Shown piece after piece: positions 1 through 7,196 of a stretch of DNA of 13,742 nt. Source of the DNA: JAPLDP01 sp964628285 (GTDB lineage: Bacteria; Bacteroidota; Bacteroidia; Bacteroidales; JAGONC01). The position numbers and the translations under genes were made by a program. A model generated the notes under the pieces. It searched no databases and was not told where the DNA came from. It saw only the letters and a list, made by a program, of their open reading frames with translations. Location of the stretch: positions 1 through 13,742 of the forward strand of contig CAZVNP010000068.1 in assembly GCA_964628285.1 (NCBI GenBank), read 5' to 3'. Every line of letters begins with the position of its first letter. The first letter of the stretch is position 1.

Positions 1-88
1 TCATTTCATAGCAATTGGGAAATAAGACCAATAAATTAAAAATTATCCAATAATTCAATTCTTCAATTGAAATGCTTCATTCATAATA

Positions 89-3000
89 TCAACGCATCAC
101 GATGATCTTCTTCGTCACCGTCTGTCCGTTCTCCAAAATGCACTGGACAAAATACAATCCCCTTGTATAGCCTTCAACATTGATCTGTAATGAAGCCATT
201 CCTTCGCATCCGATCTGGTGGACAGCCTGACCCTGGCAGTTGAGAAGCACGATGCTCCTCGCCTGATCGGGCGTTTTGACGATAAGATAGGATGATGATG
301 GATTGGGAAATACCAGGAAGTCAGGTTGCTGCATATTGGGTTGAATACCGATTGACAGCTCAAGCTGGAAGTCAAGGGTCGTCGGGCCGGAGATGCTCAC
401 ATTTTCATAGGTCACGGGCTTGTAATTGGTGGATTCGGCAGTCACCGTATAATATCCTTTGGTAACCGTTAAATCATACCAGCCGGTCGGATCTGTTGTC
501 GCCGGCGGATAACCGGCTGCCGTCACCGTAGCATCCGCAATGGCATTGCCCGATTGATCGGTGACCCTGCCTGAGAGATGGGTTGTGTAATACGACGATA
601 CCCTGATGTTATCCAGATGCCATGAATTGGCATAGGATCCTTCTTCGCCCGCAATGGCATATCTTATTCTGAACAAATTGTCGGTGCCAATCACCGGCAG
701 GGTATAACCATAGTGAGTCCATTCAAATACCGAGTCGCTCCTGAATGTTGCCAGGTGGTCCCATGTGAAGTTGTGCCAGTATTCCACCTGCATGGTCTCA
801 TATTGGGATGCACCGTTGTCTGTCACTTTGAGGTCGAAGTCCAGATTAAAGTAACCTTCAAAATCTTTATACCAGATATAAGGTGTGACTAAGGCAAAGA
901 TGTAACCGGCATTACCTGGTTCCCATTGAAATTCGGCAGATGGTGCAGGATTTCCAGCAGCATTATCAATTGCCCATTGTCCCTGTGCCGGTGCAAAGCT
1001 CCAGTGCTGATACTCAAAGCTGGCTTCGTCCCAGGGTTCCGTAAAAGGTATGGTAGCCACATTGTCACTGAAAAGCTGAAAGTTCAGTTCTTTCACCTGG
1101 TTGCTTTTTATTTCGATGTTTGTCATGGTCATGGCATGGTAACCGGTTGCCGTGACAGTGATATTATAAAAGCCGGGAGGAATGTTATCAATGTGATAAC
1201 TGCCGTCAGCTTGTGAGGTCACCGTATAATCACCCGGACTAACCTGGATTTCAGCTTCCTGGACGGGCAGTAATGTCGTAGCATCCGATATATCACCCTG
1301 CATGTGACCCTGAGCAACATAGGTGACCGAATCCGGCACCGACGGGAACGATTCGCCGTCATCATAGACCGCCGAAACAGTGTATACATAGGTGTCGGAG
1401 AAATAGAGGACATCGGTATAAGTGGTACCGGTTATGATCGTGCTCGTCACCGGAAATTCGTTACGCCAGATATGATATCCGAGTAATTCGGAATTCTGTG
1501 AATGGCCTTTTGACGGAGCATTCCATGTGAGCATGACCTTATTCTGGTCGAAGAGTCCTGCATCCAGGTTTAGTGGTACGGCCAATCCTTCACCGGCAAT
1601 AATTTCAACGGAGGGATAGCCTACGCAACTTTCACCGGCATCATAAACAGCCGTCACAGAATACTGGTAAGTGCCGCCTGGTGACACCGTTTCCGAATAA
1701 ACCGTATCAAGATAGAGATCGGTAAGTTTCTCGCCATTTCTAAATACATGAAACCCCATGAAAGTAAACCGTTCTTTTCCGTCCTTATCAAAATATCGTG
1801 GTACATGCCCGGCCATGATGTTGTCTGCTATATGGCTGGCCGGAGCTTTAAAAGATATGGATTGTGACCCGGATATATTTACATCAGGCGTTGAGGTGAC
1901 CGTGTCCGGTTCTTCCCTGTCTATCAAAGGGCCGTAAACTGTAGCCCTGATCATGTACTGGTCGTATTCACCCGGTCCCCAGCCCACTCCTGCAGGGTGA
2001 TCGAAGCTACGTCCCTGTCCTGCTGATGTTTCATCGACAGCGGTGGGCACCGCCTCTGGATAAGTACCCAGCTGGTAATGGGCCAGGTAAAAATCACCGC
2101 TGCCGATGGTTACGTTCAGGTCGCTGATATCGTGTTCAGTCCATCCGAAATTGAGCGGTGTCACCTCTTTCGAGCCCAGTTCCGTTCCCGGGTAACCATT
2201 GGGGCCATCATCGTCATAAATGACGATCCTGAAAGGGCTCAGCGTCACACCCGGGGGCCAGGTGCCATCCCAGATGTTCATGTGGAATTTTCTGATTTCG
2301 CAAGGATAACCCAGCGGAGAGAAACGAACAGCCGTCTCGCCGCCGGCATTATACCACTCCATCGCATTCTCGGCCACACCGTCATCATAACTTATCTGGT
2401 ACTCCTGGGGTTCGGGACCCGGAGGGGGATTCCAGGTGAGCGTCAATTCCATACCGGATAAACTACCGGCTAGATCCCTGGGAGGAACGAAGTCATCACA
2501 GGGGTAATTGGTAAAGGGGAATTGGATTGTTTGCGATACACAATCGGTATATACTGCCGACACCGTTATAATATAAAATTGCCCGGGAATGAGATCCGAA
2601 ATACAATTCTCGGTTGTGAAAAATGCTCCACCGTTCAGAGTAACATTAAATCCCTCCAGGCAAGGTGGGTTGATCTCATTCTCATATTGTGCGTACAATA
2701 TTTCAATATCATCAAGACATATTCCTAAGCCTCCCGGATGTGTCTCACCAAGAAATGCGATCTGGTATTGTGCCGACGGTTCGGGAAGGTTTGTACTTTC
2801 TTTTTTCCATTCAGGCACATTGTCAATATAAGCTACCAGAGGATGCCAGACACCCATGGCAGATGTTCTATAATATAATTTCAGTTCATCCTGCACACTG
2901 TCGGCAGCCTGTGTGTGCCAGAATTGCAGACGGGTGAGATCATAGGAGCCGAGGTTTAATGGTGGGGTGATCAACAGGGTGGAAGCAGAGCTCCCGTAAA

Positions 3001-4456
3001 AGGTCGCATTGTACTCTCCCGAGTAAGCATTCGGCGGAGATCCTGACGGACTGCCCATGGTGACCACCCAGTTAAGGGTGCTGTCAACGTACTCTTGGGT
3101 CCATCCGGGCGGTATAACACCCCCTTCAAAATCTTCAAAAAATACACGTTCATAATTATCATTAGGAAAATAAAAACATACTTTATCTGGATAATCATAA
3201 TAGATGGATGGAGGAAGACATGCTGTAGGAATTATCAACGGCATAGTTATGTCCTGTAATACTGAAATGTTATGCAGAAAAAAGGACTGCATGCCGGTCA
3301 TAGTAACTGTCAAATCGTAAATTCCCGGGTAGACATTCAGAAATCTGATGATACCATTCTTGGGTGCAATCCCGTGATAATCATGTTCCGGATTATTGTC
3401 CTGATTTTTAATTTCGGCTTCGGCGCCGACTGCAGGTTCCTCACCACCGCACATTCTGACGTTTATGGTAAAATCTATCCCGTTTTTAATCACATTCGAG
3501 AATGCGGGGTCGGATTCATTTTCCGGATAGTGTGCGATCACAGCATACCGGTAGTGACCTGTGTCGACTTCCGGCCAGCCGGTATCATAATAAAGGGTGT
3601 CGATGACCCCGTCATCCAGCAAAGTCCAGTTCTCAGGCGTCAGTTCATCGCCTGCTTTCAGGCGATAAATCTCATAATAGCTTATATCCCTGTTTTGGGG
3701 ATTAATTGATTGTGAGCCCGAATACCCGATCCATGACCGTATCATGATGTTCCCTTCCGGTATCTGTTCCCAGTCACCGCCACCGGAAACCTCTTTAATT
3801 AAACTTCTGCCTTCAGTTCCCGAAAGATCGACAGCGATGGGGGCACAATCCGGCAGGTCGTCTCCCTGAATCCAGACAACATAGAAATCGCCGCTTTCAA
3901 TGGTGACATCATCGGGAGAAAAATCAACGTAAACCCATCCGTAATCGAAGGGCGTCACTTCTGCCAGGGCCAGTTCCGTTCCCGGAAGACCACCGGGACC
4001 ATCATCGTCATAAACGGCCACCTGGAACGGCGTGAGGATATTGCCCGGAGGCCAGGTGCCATCATAGATATTGACTTCGGCGCTGAGGATATGGGCCGGA
4101 TAGCTTTCAGGAGTAAACCTGACGGCAGCCTTGTTACCTGCCACAGGCCACGCAAACACGCTGTCGGCAGTGCCGTCATCGTACCCCATCAATGTATAGT
4201 CTGAAGGGTTGTACCACGTGATCAGGGTGATGTCATGCAGGGTGTCAAGATCAACATGCACACTCAAGGGTGGGTTCTGAAAATCGGTCGGATTGACGGT
4301 AATCCTGTCCGGTTGATTACCGGAAGGCGTTATTCCTACTCCTTGTGTGTCATTCGGATTTATCGTCAGTGAGGGAGAGGCACTTGTCGTCGCATAAATA
4401 ATGGATAACAGAAAGCTCAGAAAGGGTAAACGGCAAAGGTGTAAAATTTTTTTCAT
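89..4456 (-). CDS. Large modular secreted protein with T9SS C-terminal sorting domain
   Basis: A 1455-residue protein, probably exported by Sec and then moved to the cell surface or medium by the type IX secretion system. Residues 1-26 form a signal peptide (basic MKK start, hydrophobic core, likely cleavage after TSA). In order: a module at about 86-243, an Fn3-like segment (about 245-325), a carboxypeptidase-regulatory-like beta-sandwich (328-411), a MAM/choice-of-anchor-J-like jelly roll (440-588, starting FFEDFEGG), a second copy of the first module (686-842), Fn3-like segments (about 865-1047), a second regulatory-like domain (1050-1130), another jelly-roll-like region (1135-1290), a third regulatory-like domain (1290-1368), and a Por sorting domain from FPNPS (about 1383) to the end. 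I see no peptidase or glycosidase active site, so an adhesive or binding role is inferred and the substrate is unknown. The gene has its own promoter, divergent from pyrE. Confidence 0.85.
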   Translation of the reverse strand: MKKILHLCRLPFLSFLLSIIYATTSASPSLTINPNDTQGVGITPSGNQPDRITVNPTDFQNPPLSVHVDLDTLHDITLITWYNPSDYTLMGYDDGTADSVFAWPVAGNKAAVRFTPESYPAHILSAEVNIYDGTWPPGNILTPFQVAVYDDDGPGGLPGTELALAEVTPFDYGWVYVDFSPDDVTIESGDFYVVWIQGDDLPDCAPIAVDLSGTEGRSLIKEVSGGGDWEQIPEGNIMIRSWIGYSGSQSINPQNRDISYYEIYRLKAGDELTPENWTLLDDGVIDTLYYDTGWPEVDTGHYRYAVIAHYPENESDPAFSNVIKNGIDFTINVRMCGGEEPAVGAEAEIKNQDNNPEHDYHGIAPKNGIIRFLNVYPGIYDLTVTMTGMQSFFLHNISVLQDITMPLIIPTACLPPSIYYDYPDKVCFYFPNDNYERVFFEDFEGGVIPPGWTQEYVDSTLNWVVTMGSPSGSPPNAYSGEYNATFYGSSASTLLITPPLNLGSYDLTRLQFWHTQAADSVQDELKLYYRTSAMGVWHPLVAYIDNVPEWKKESTNLPEPSAQYQIAFLGETHPGGLGICLDDIEILYAQYENEINPPCLEGFNVTLNGGAFFTTENCISDLIPGQFYIITVSAVYTDCVSQTIQFPFTNYPCDDFVPPRDLAGSLSGMELTLTWNPPPGPEPQEYQISYDDGVAENAMEWYNAGGETAVRFSPLGYPCEIRKFHMNIWDGTWPPGVTLSPFRIVIYDDDGPNGYPGTELGSKEVTPLNFGWTEHDISDLNVTIGSGDFYLAHYQLGTYPEAVPTAVDETSAGQGRSFDHPAGVGWGPGEYDQYMIRATVYGPLIDREEPDTVTSTPDVNISGSQSISFKAPASHIADNIMAGHVPRYFDKDGKERFTFMGFHVFRNGEKLTDLYLDTVYSETVSPGGTYQYSVTAVYDAGESCVGYPSVEIIAGEGLAVPLNLDAGLFDQNKVMLTWNAPSKGHSQNSELLGYHIWRNEFPVTSTIITGTTYTDVLYFSDTYVYTVSAVYDDGESFPSVPDSVTYVAQGHMQGDISDATTLLPVQEAEIQVSPGDYTVTSQADGSYHIDNIPPGFYNITVTATGYHAMTMTNIEIKSNQVKELNFQLFSDNVATIPFTEPWDEASFEYQHWSFAPAQGQWAIDNAAGNPAPSAEFQWEPGNAGYIFALVTPYIWYKDFEGYFNLDFDLKVTDNGASQYETMQVEYWHNFTWDHLATFRSDSVFEWTHYGYTLPVIGTDNLFRIRYAIAGEEGSYANSWHLDNIRVSSYYTTHLSGRVTDQSGNAIADATVTAAGYPPATTDPTGWYDLTVTKGYYTVTAESTNYKPVTYENVSISGPTTLDFQLELSIGIQPNMQQPDFLVFPNPSSSYLIVKTPDQARSIVLLNCQGQAVHQIGCEGMASLQINVEGYTRGLYFVQCILENGQTVTKKIIVMR

Positions 4457-4477
4457 AATGGGGCGAATTATTCATGC

Positions 4478-4508
4478 CAAATATATTAATAAAAATTATT
4501 TAATGCAA
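4478..4508 (-). promoter_or_regulatory. Bacteroidota-type promoter for the T9SS-protein gene
   Basis: Read on the minus strand, TATATTTG (plus-strand 4478-4485) matches the TAnnTTTG -7 box exactly. A TTG at 4506-4508 lies 20 nt upstream, the usual place for the -33 element. The box ends 21 nt before the ATG. The match is to the known Bacteroidota consensus; the transcription start is inferred. Confidence 0.6.
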
Positions 4509-4590
4509 GAAATTTTTTTGAACAGAGGATTTATTTATCGCACTTGAATGAGGAAACTGTTATAAAAAACAATGACCATAGTGATTAAAT

Positions 4591-4623
4591 TTTGAAAATA
4601 TTCCAAACCATTTAATATATTTG
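4591..4623 (+). promoter_or_regulatory. Bacteroidota-type promoter for pyrE
   Basis: TTTG at 4591-4594 is followed, after 21 nt, by TATATTTG at 4616-4623, a full match to the TTTG / TAnnTTTG Bacteroidota vegetative promoter. The pyrE ATG lies 47 nt downstream. No riboswitch or attenuator hairpin was seen in the short leader. Confidence 0.65.
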
Positions 4624-4670
4624 CACGGGCTTATTCGATTTCTTTACTCGTCATCATAAATTGTGACATC

Positions 4671-5321
4671 ATGGTATACAATGAAGAAGTAGCTGATCAG
4701 ATAAGCGGTTTTCTGCTGCAGGTCAAAGCCGTCAAATTAAATCCCCGTGAGCCTTTCACGTGGGCTTCGGGCATCCGCTCGCCGATCTATTGCGACAACC
4801 GTGTCACCTTATCCTATCCGCGCATCCGGACGTTCATCCGCCAGGCTTTTGTGAGCTTAGTCAGCGGACAATACGGCCCTGTCGATCTGGTGGCGGGCGT
4901 GGCTACCGGCGCCATTGCCCATGGGGCACTGGTGGCGCAGGAGATGGGACTGCCTTTCGTCTATGTCAGGTCGGAGAAGAAAAGCCACGGCCTCACCAAC
5001 GTCATCGAAGGCCATTGTGAAGCCGGACAGTCGGTCGTGGTGGTGGAGGACCTCGTCTCAACGGGCAGCAGCAGCCTGCATGCCGTCGAAGCCCTCCGCA
5101 ACGTTGAATGTCATGTCAAGGGAATGGCCGCTATCTTTACCTATGGCCTGAAAAAAGCAGAGGATAACTTCAAGAAGGAAAACTGTGAGCTTTATACGTT
5201 GACCGACTACCACCATCTTATCCGTAAGGCACTCGAAGAGAATTACATCAGGGAAGAGGACATGGAGGCATTGAAAAAATGGCGCGACGATCCTGACAAC
5301 TGGTGGACAGGCTCCCGTTAA
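4671..5321 (+). CDS. pyrE: Orotate phosphoribosyltransferase
   Basis: Cytoplasmic enzyme that joins orotate to PRPP to give orotidine 5'-monophosphate, the fifth step of de novo UMP synthesis. The 216-residue length is normal for the family. The PRPP-binding loop is VVVVEDLVSTGSSS at about 121-134, with the adjacent acidic pair typical of type I phosphoribosyltransferases. The flexible catalytic loop is visible as R100-S-E-K-K-S-H-G at about 100-107. The N-terminal FTWASGIRSPIYCDNR segment (about 26-41) is the usual orotate-side region. The ATG at 4671 follows a good promoter and gives a normal N-terminus. An SRPBCC gene follows after 27 nt and is probably co-transcribed. Confidence 0.96.
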   Translation: MVYNEEVADQISGFLLQVKAVKLNPREPFTWASGIRSPIYCDNRVTLSYPRIRTFIRQAFVSLVSGQYGPVDLVAGVATGAIAHGALVAQEMGLPFVYVRSEKKSHGLTNVIEGHCEAGQSVVVVEDLVSTGSSSLHAVEALRNVECHVKGMAAIFTYGLKKAEDNFKKENCELYTLTDYHHLIRKALEENYIREEDMEALKKWRDDPDNWWTGSR

Positions 5322-5348
5322 GATTGCAACCGATTTAGACGATCATTT

Positions 5349-5777
5349 ATGACGACCATCGAGAGCGAAACAATTGTCATTAACTGCTCACAGCCTGTAG
5401 TCTTTTTGTTTCTTTCCGATTTCAATCATTTTGAGAATCTGATGCCTGAGCAGATCGTCAACTGGAAGTCGGATGCCGATTCCTGTTCCTTCACCATCCG
5501 TGGCATGGCTGGTGTCAGCCTGCGCATCACCGAGCGGCGGCCCTCCACCGCGATCGTCATCGACCAGCAGGGTGCGGCCCGTTTTCCGCTTAAGATGACC
5601 GTGCTGACAGATGCCAAAGACGAGGGACAAACGGAAGTACGGATTGTCATCAGTGCCGGACTGAACACCTTTCAAAGCATGTTCATGGTGACCCCATTGA
5701 CCAACTTAGTCAACATTCTGGTCAACAGACTCAAAGAACTCTGCGAACAAACGCATCTGAAGGGACCAGCTTTATAA
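5349..5777 (+). CDS. SRPBCC-fold (START/polyketide-cyclase-like) protein
   Basis: A 142-residue protein without signal peptide or membrane segment. Its pattern fits the SRPBCC helix-grip fold: an N-terminal strand (ESETIVINCS), a short helix typical of the family (VVFLFLSDFNHFENLMPE, about 18-35), a central run of strands including CSFTIRGMAGVSLRI, and a long C-terminal helix (about 111-135). Such proteins form a deep hydrophobic cavity for small ligands, but the ligand and role cannot be read from the sequence. It lies 27 nt after pyrE and is probably in that operon. Its stop codon overlaps the stop of the convergent birA. The fold assignment is fairly secure; the function is unknown. Confidence 0.75.
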   Translation: MTTIESETIVINCSQPVVFLFLSDFNHFENLMPEQIVNWKSDADSCSFTIRGMAGVSLRITERRPSTAIVIDQQGAARFPLKMTVLTDAKDEGQTEVRIVISAGLNTFQSMFMVTPLTNLVNILVNRLKELCEQTHLKGPAL

Positions 5778-6527
5778 ATATTCGATCTCCTTCTGCTGGC
5801 AGGTCAGTTTTTTTCCTTCCCGTGTCACCAACATGAGTTTACCCCATTTATCCACGCCTGTTATTTTGGCATGGATGATACGGCCGTCATGACGAAAGGC
5901 AGAGAGAACACCGCGACGGAATAATTTATTTTGATAGTCCGTGTCGATATGTTCATATTCCAGCTTTTTAAGCTGGCTGTAACGCCTGTCCAGGTCCTCG
6001 CAAAGATCGTCAAGGCAACGCTCCAGGTCAAAGTCCTTTCCGGTTATCATTTTTAATGAAACCGGATTGAGCGCATCGCTGATAAATTTCACCTGATTGA
6101 TATTGAATCCGATGCCGACGATGGAGTGAAGAAACCTGTCGGCCAGGATGGCATGATTGATCAGAATGCCGGCAGCTTTACGGTCGTCGATATAAATATC
6201 GTTGGGCCATTTGATGCTGACGGAAGAAGTCAGATGACGGCATGTGAAATCGTACAGCGCCAGTGCGATGGCTTTGTTCAGCTGAAACTGCCTTTCTACC
6301 GGCAGGAACTCTGGGTACAGGATGACACTGAACGTCAGGTTGCTGCCGGGCTCGCTCTCCCAGGTGTTGGTGTCCTGCCCTTTGCCCTGATATTGGTTTT
6401 TGGCGGTGATGACGGTGCCTTCAGGCGGATGGTCTCGTGACAGCAATATGGCGGCATAGGCGTTCGTCGAGTCGACGGCGTCGAGAACAATCCTGTTATG
6501 GCCGATGAGGGGGGGTTGGGTGTGCAT
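5772..6527 (-). CDS. birA: Biotin--[acetyl-CoA-carboxylase] ligase (monofunctional)
   Basis: Activates biotin to biotinyl-5'-AMP and attaches it to the lysine of biotin carboxyl-carrier domains. At 251 residues it lacks the N-terminal DNA-binding HTH of E. coli BirA, so it should be an enzyme only, not a repressor. Motifs: DSTN at 19-22; biotin/adenylate loop GKGQDTNTW at 48-56, aligned with GRGRRGRKW of E. coli; ESEPGSNL following; catalytic KWPND at 106-110; GIGFNIN after it. A small C-terminal beta domain (from about GRIIHAKITG) is present. The loop diverges from the E. coli form. The ATG at 6527 lies only 14 nt from a good -7 box, so the leader is very short. The gene is convergent with the SRPBCC gene and divergent from rsfS. 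Confidence 0.94.
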   Translation of the reverse strand: MHTQPPLIGHNRIVLDAVDSTNAYAAILLSRDHPPEGTVITAKNQYQGKGQDTNTWESEPGSNLTFSVILYPEFLPVERQFQLNKAIALALYDFTCRHLTSSVSIKWPNDIYIDDRKAAGILINHAILADRFLHSIVGIGFNINQVKFISDALNPVSLKMITGKDFDLERCLDDLCEDLDRRYSQLKKLEYEHIDTDYQNKLFRRGVLSAFRHDGRIIHAKITGVDKWGKLMLVTREGKKLTCQQKEIEYL

Positions 6528-6541
6528 GGGATAAGGATGTA

Positions 6542-6549
6542 CAAAGATA
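6542..6549 (-). promoter_or_regulatory. -7 promoter box for birA
   Basis: On the minus strand this reads TATCTTTG, an exact TAnnTTTG match, ending 14 nt before the birA ATG. I found no convincing -33 TTTG at 19-21 nt upstream. If used, the mRNA leader would be only about 7-10 nt. Confidence 0.45.
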
Positions 6550-6723
6550 AACTATTTTCCCCCTTGTTTGTTCACTGTCATATTATTGACATCGGCTTCT
6601 GGTATGGATTTTGATAAGCCTGCACCCCTGTCCCGGCTTCATCCGGTGAACAGGTGGAATGGAAGGATTGAATGACGTGCCAACCCCGAATGAAATATCC
6701 CGAACGGTATTGAACAAAATATC

Positions 6724-6755
6724 TGTGATGAATTAAATAAAAATGATTAACTTTG
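6724..6755 (+). promoter_or_regulatory. Bacteroidota-type promoter for rsfS-ftsH-LUD
   Basis: TAACTTTG at 6748-6755 matches the TAnnTTTG -7 box exactly. TGTG at 6724-6727, 20 nt upstream, is one mismatch from the -33 TTTG. The box ends 21 nt before the rsfS ATG. The 249-bp divergent gap also holds an imperfect hairpin at 6627-6654 (CCTGT/ACAGG arms with inner CCGG/CCGG) of unknown meaning, and no ORF I can support. Confidence 0.55.
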
Positions 6756-6776
6756 TATTAAATTGATACTCGTTAG

Positions 6777-7160
6777 ATGGTCAGAAGCAAAAAGAAGGAT
6801 GAAACTGAAATACTTGCTGAAACCTGTGTGGAGGGGATTTTTAAAAAAAAAGGGAGGAATATCATTGGTCTCAATCTTGAAAAAATACCCAATGCGGTGT
6901 CAAAAGTGTTCATCGTTTGCGATGGCACCTCCCGGGCTCAGGTCACAGCCATCGCCGAGAGCGTGGATGAAGAGGTGAAACGCTCGCTGGGATTGGATCC
7001 CTGGCACAGGGAAGGTTTCGAAAATGCCGAATGGATTTTGCTTGACTATGTGGATGTTGTCGTACATATCTTTCAGGAAAAAACAAGGGCGTTCTATCGC
7101 CTCGAGGAATTATGGGCCGATGCCCTGATCAAAAGATATCATGACACGTCACGGCAATAA
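6777..7160 (+). CDS. rsfS: Ribosome silencing factor RsfS (YbeB/Iojap family)
   Basis: A 127-residue protein of the RsfS/Iojap family. In other bacteria RsfS binds ribosomal protein uL14 on the large subunit, blocks joining of the small subunit and lowers translation under starvation. The family hallmarks are clear: VFIVCDGTSRAQVTAIAESV (about 41-60) and the C-terminal block with NAEWILLDYVDVVVHIF followed by TRAFYRLEELW. The length is typical. The ATG at 6777 is the first start after the promoter. The N-terminus is lysine-rich and includes a run of nine A residues at 6843-6851 encoding three lysines. ftsH follows after 36 nt, so the two are probably one transcription unit. Confidence 0.95.
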   Translation: MVRSKKKDETEILAETCVEGIFKKKGRNIIGLNLEKIPNAVSKVFIVCDGTSRAQVTAIAESVDEEVKRSLGLDPWHREGFENAEWILLDYVDVVVHIFQEKTRAFYRLEELWADALIKRYHDTSRQ

Positions 7161-7196
7161 CTGATAAAACAAGCTTAATACGACAAACCGGACATA

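Noticed and set aside
62..71. Perfect 10-bp palindrome TTCAATTGAA just beyond the T9SS-gene stop
   Set aside because: AT-rich with no loop or U-tract; expected by chance in such sequence, so not called as a terminator or operator.
6509..6515. Run of seven G near the 5' end of birA, as a possible phase-variation tract
   Set aside because: birA is an essential-type housekeeping gene and seven G is short; there is no sign that switching would be selected.
6627..6654. Imperfect hairpin in the birA-rsfS gap as a riboswitch or small RNA
   Set aside because: Short arms (5 bp plus 4 bp) with interruptions, upstream of both promoters and so not in either leader.
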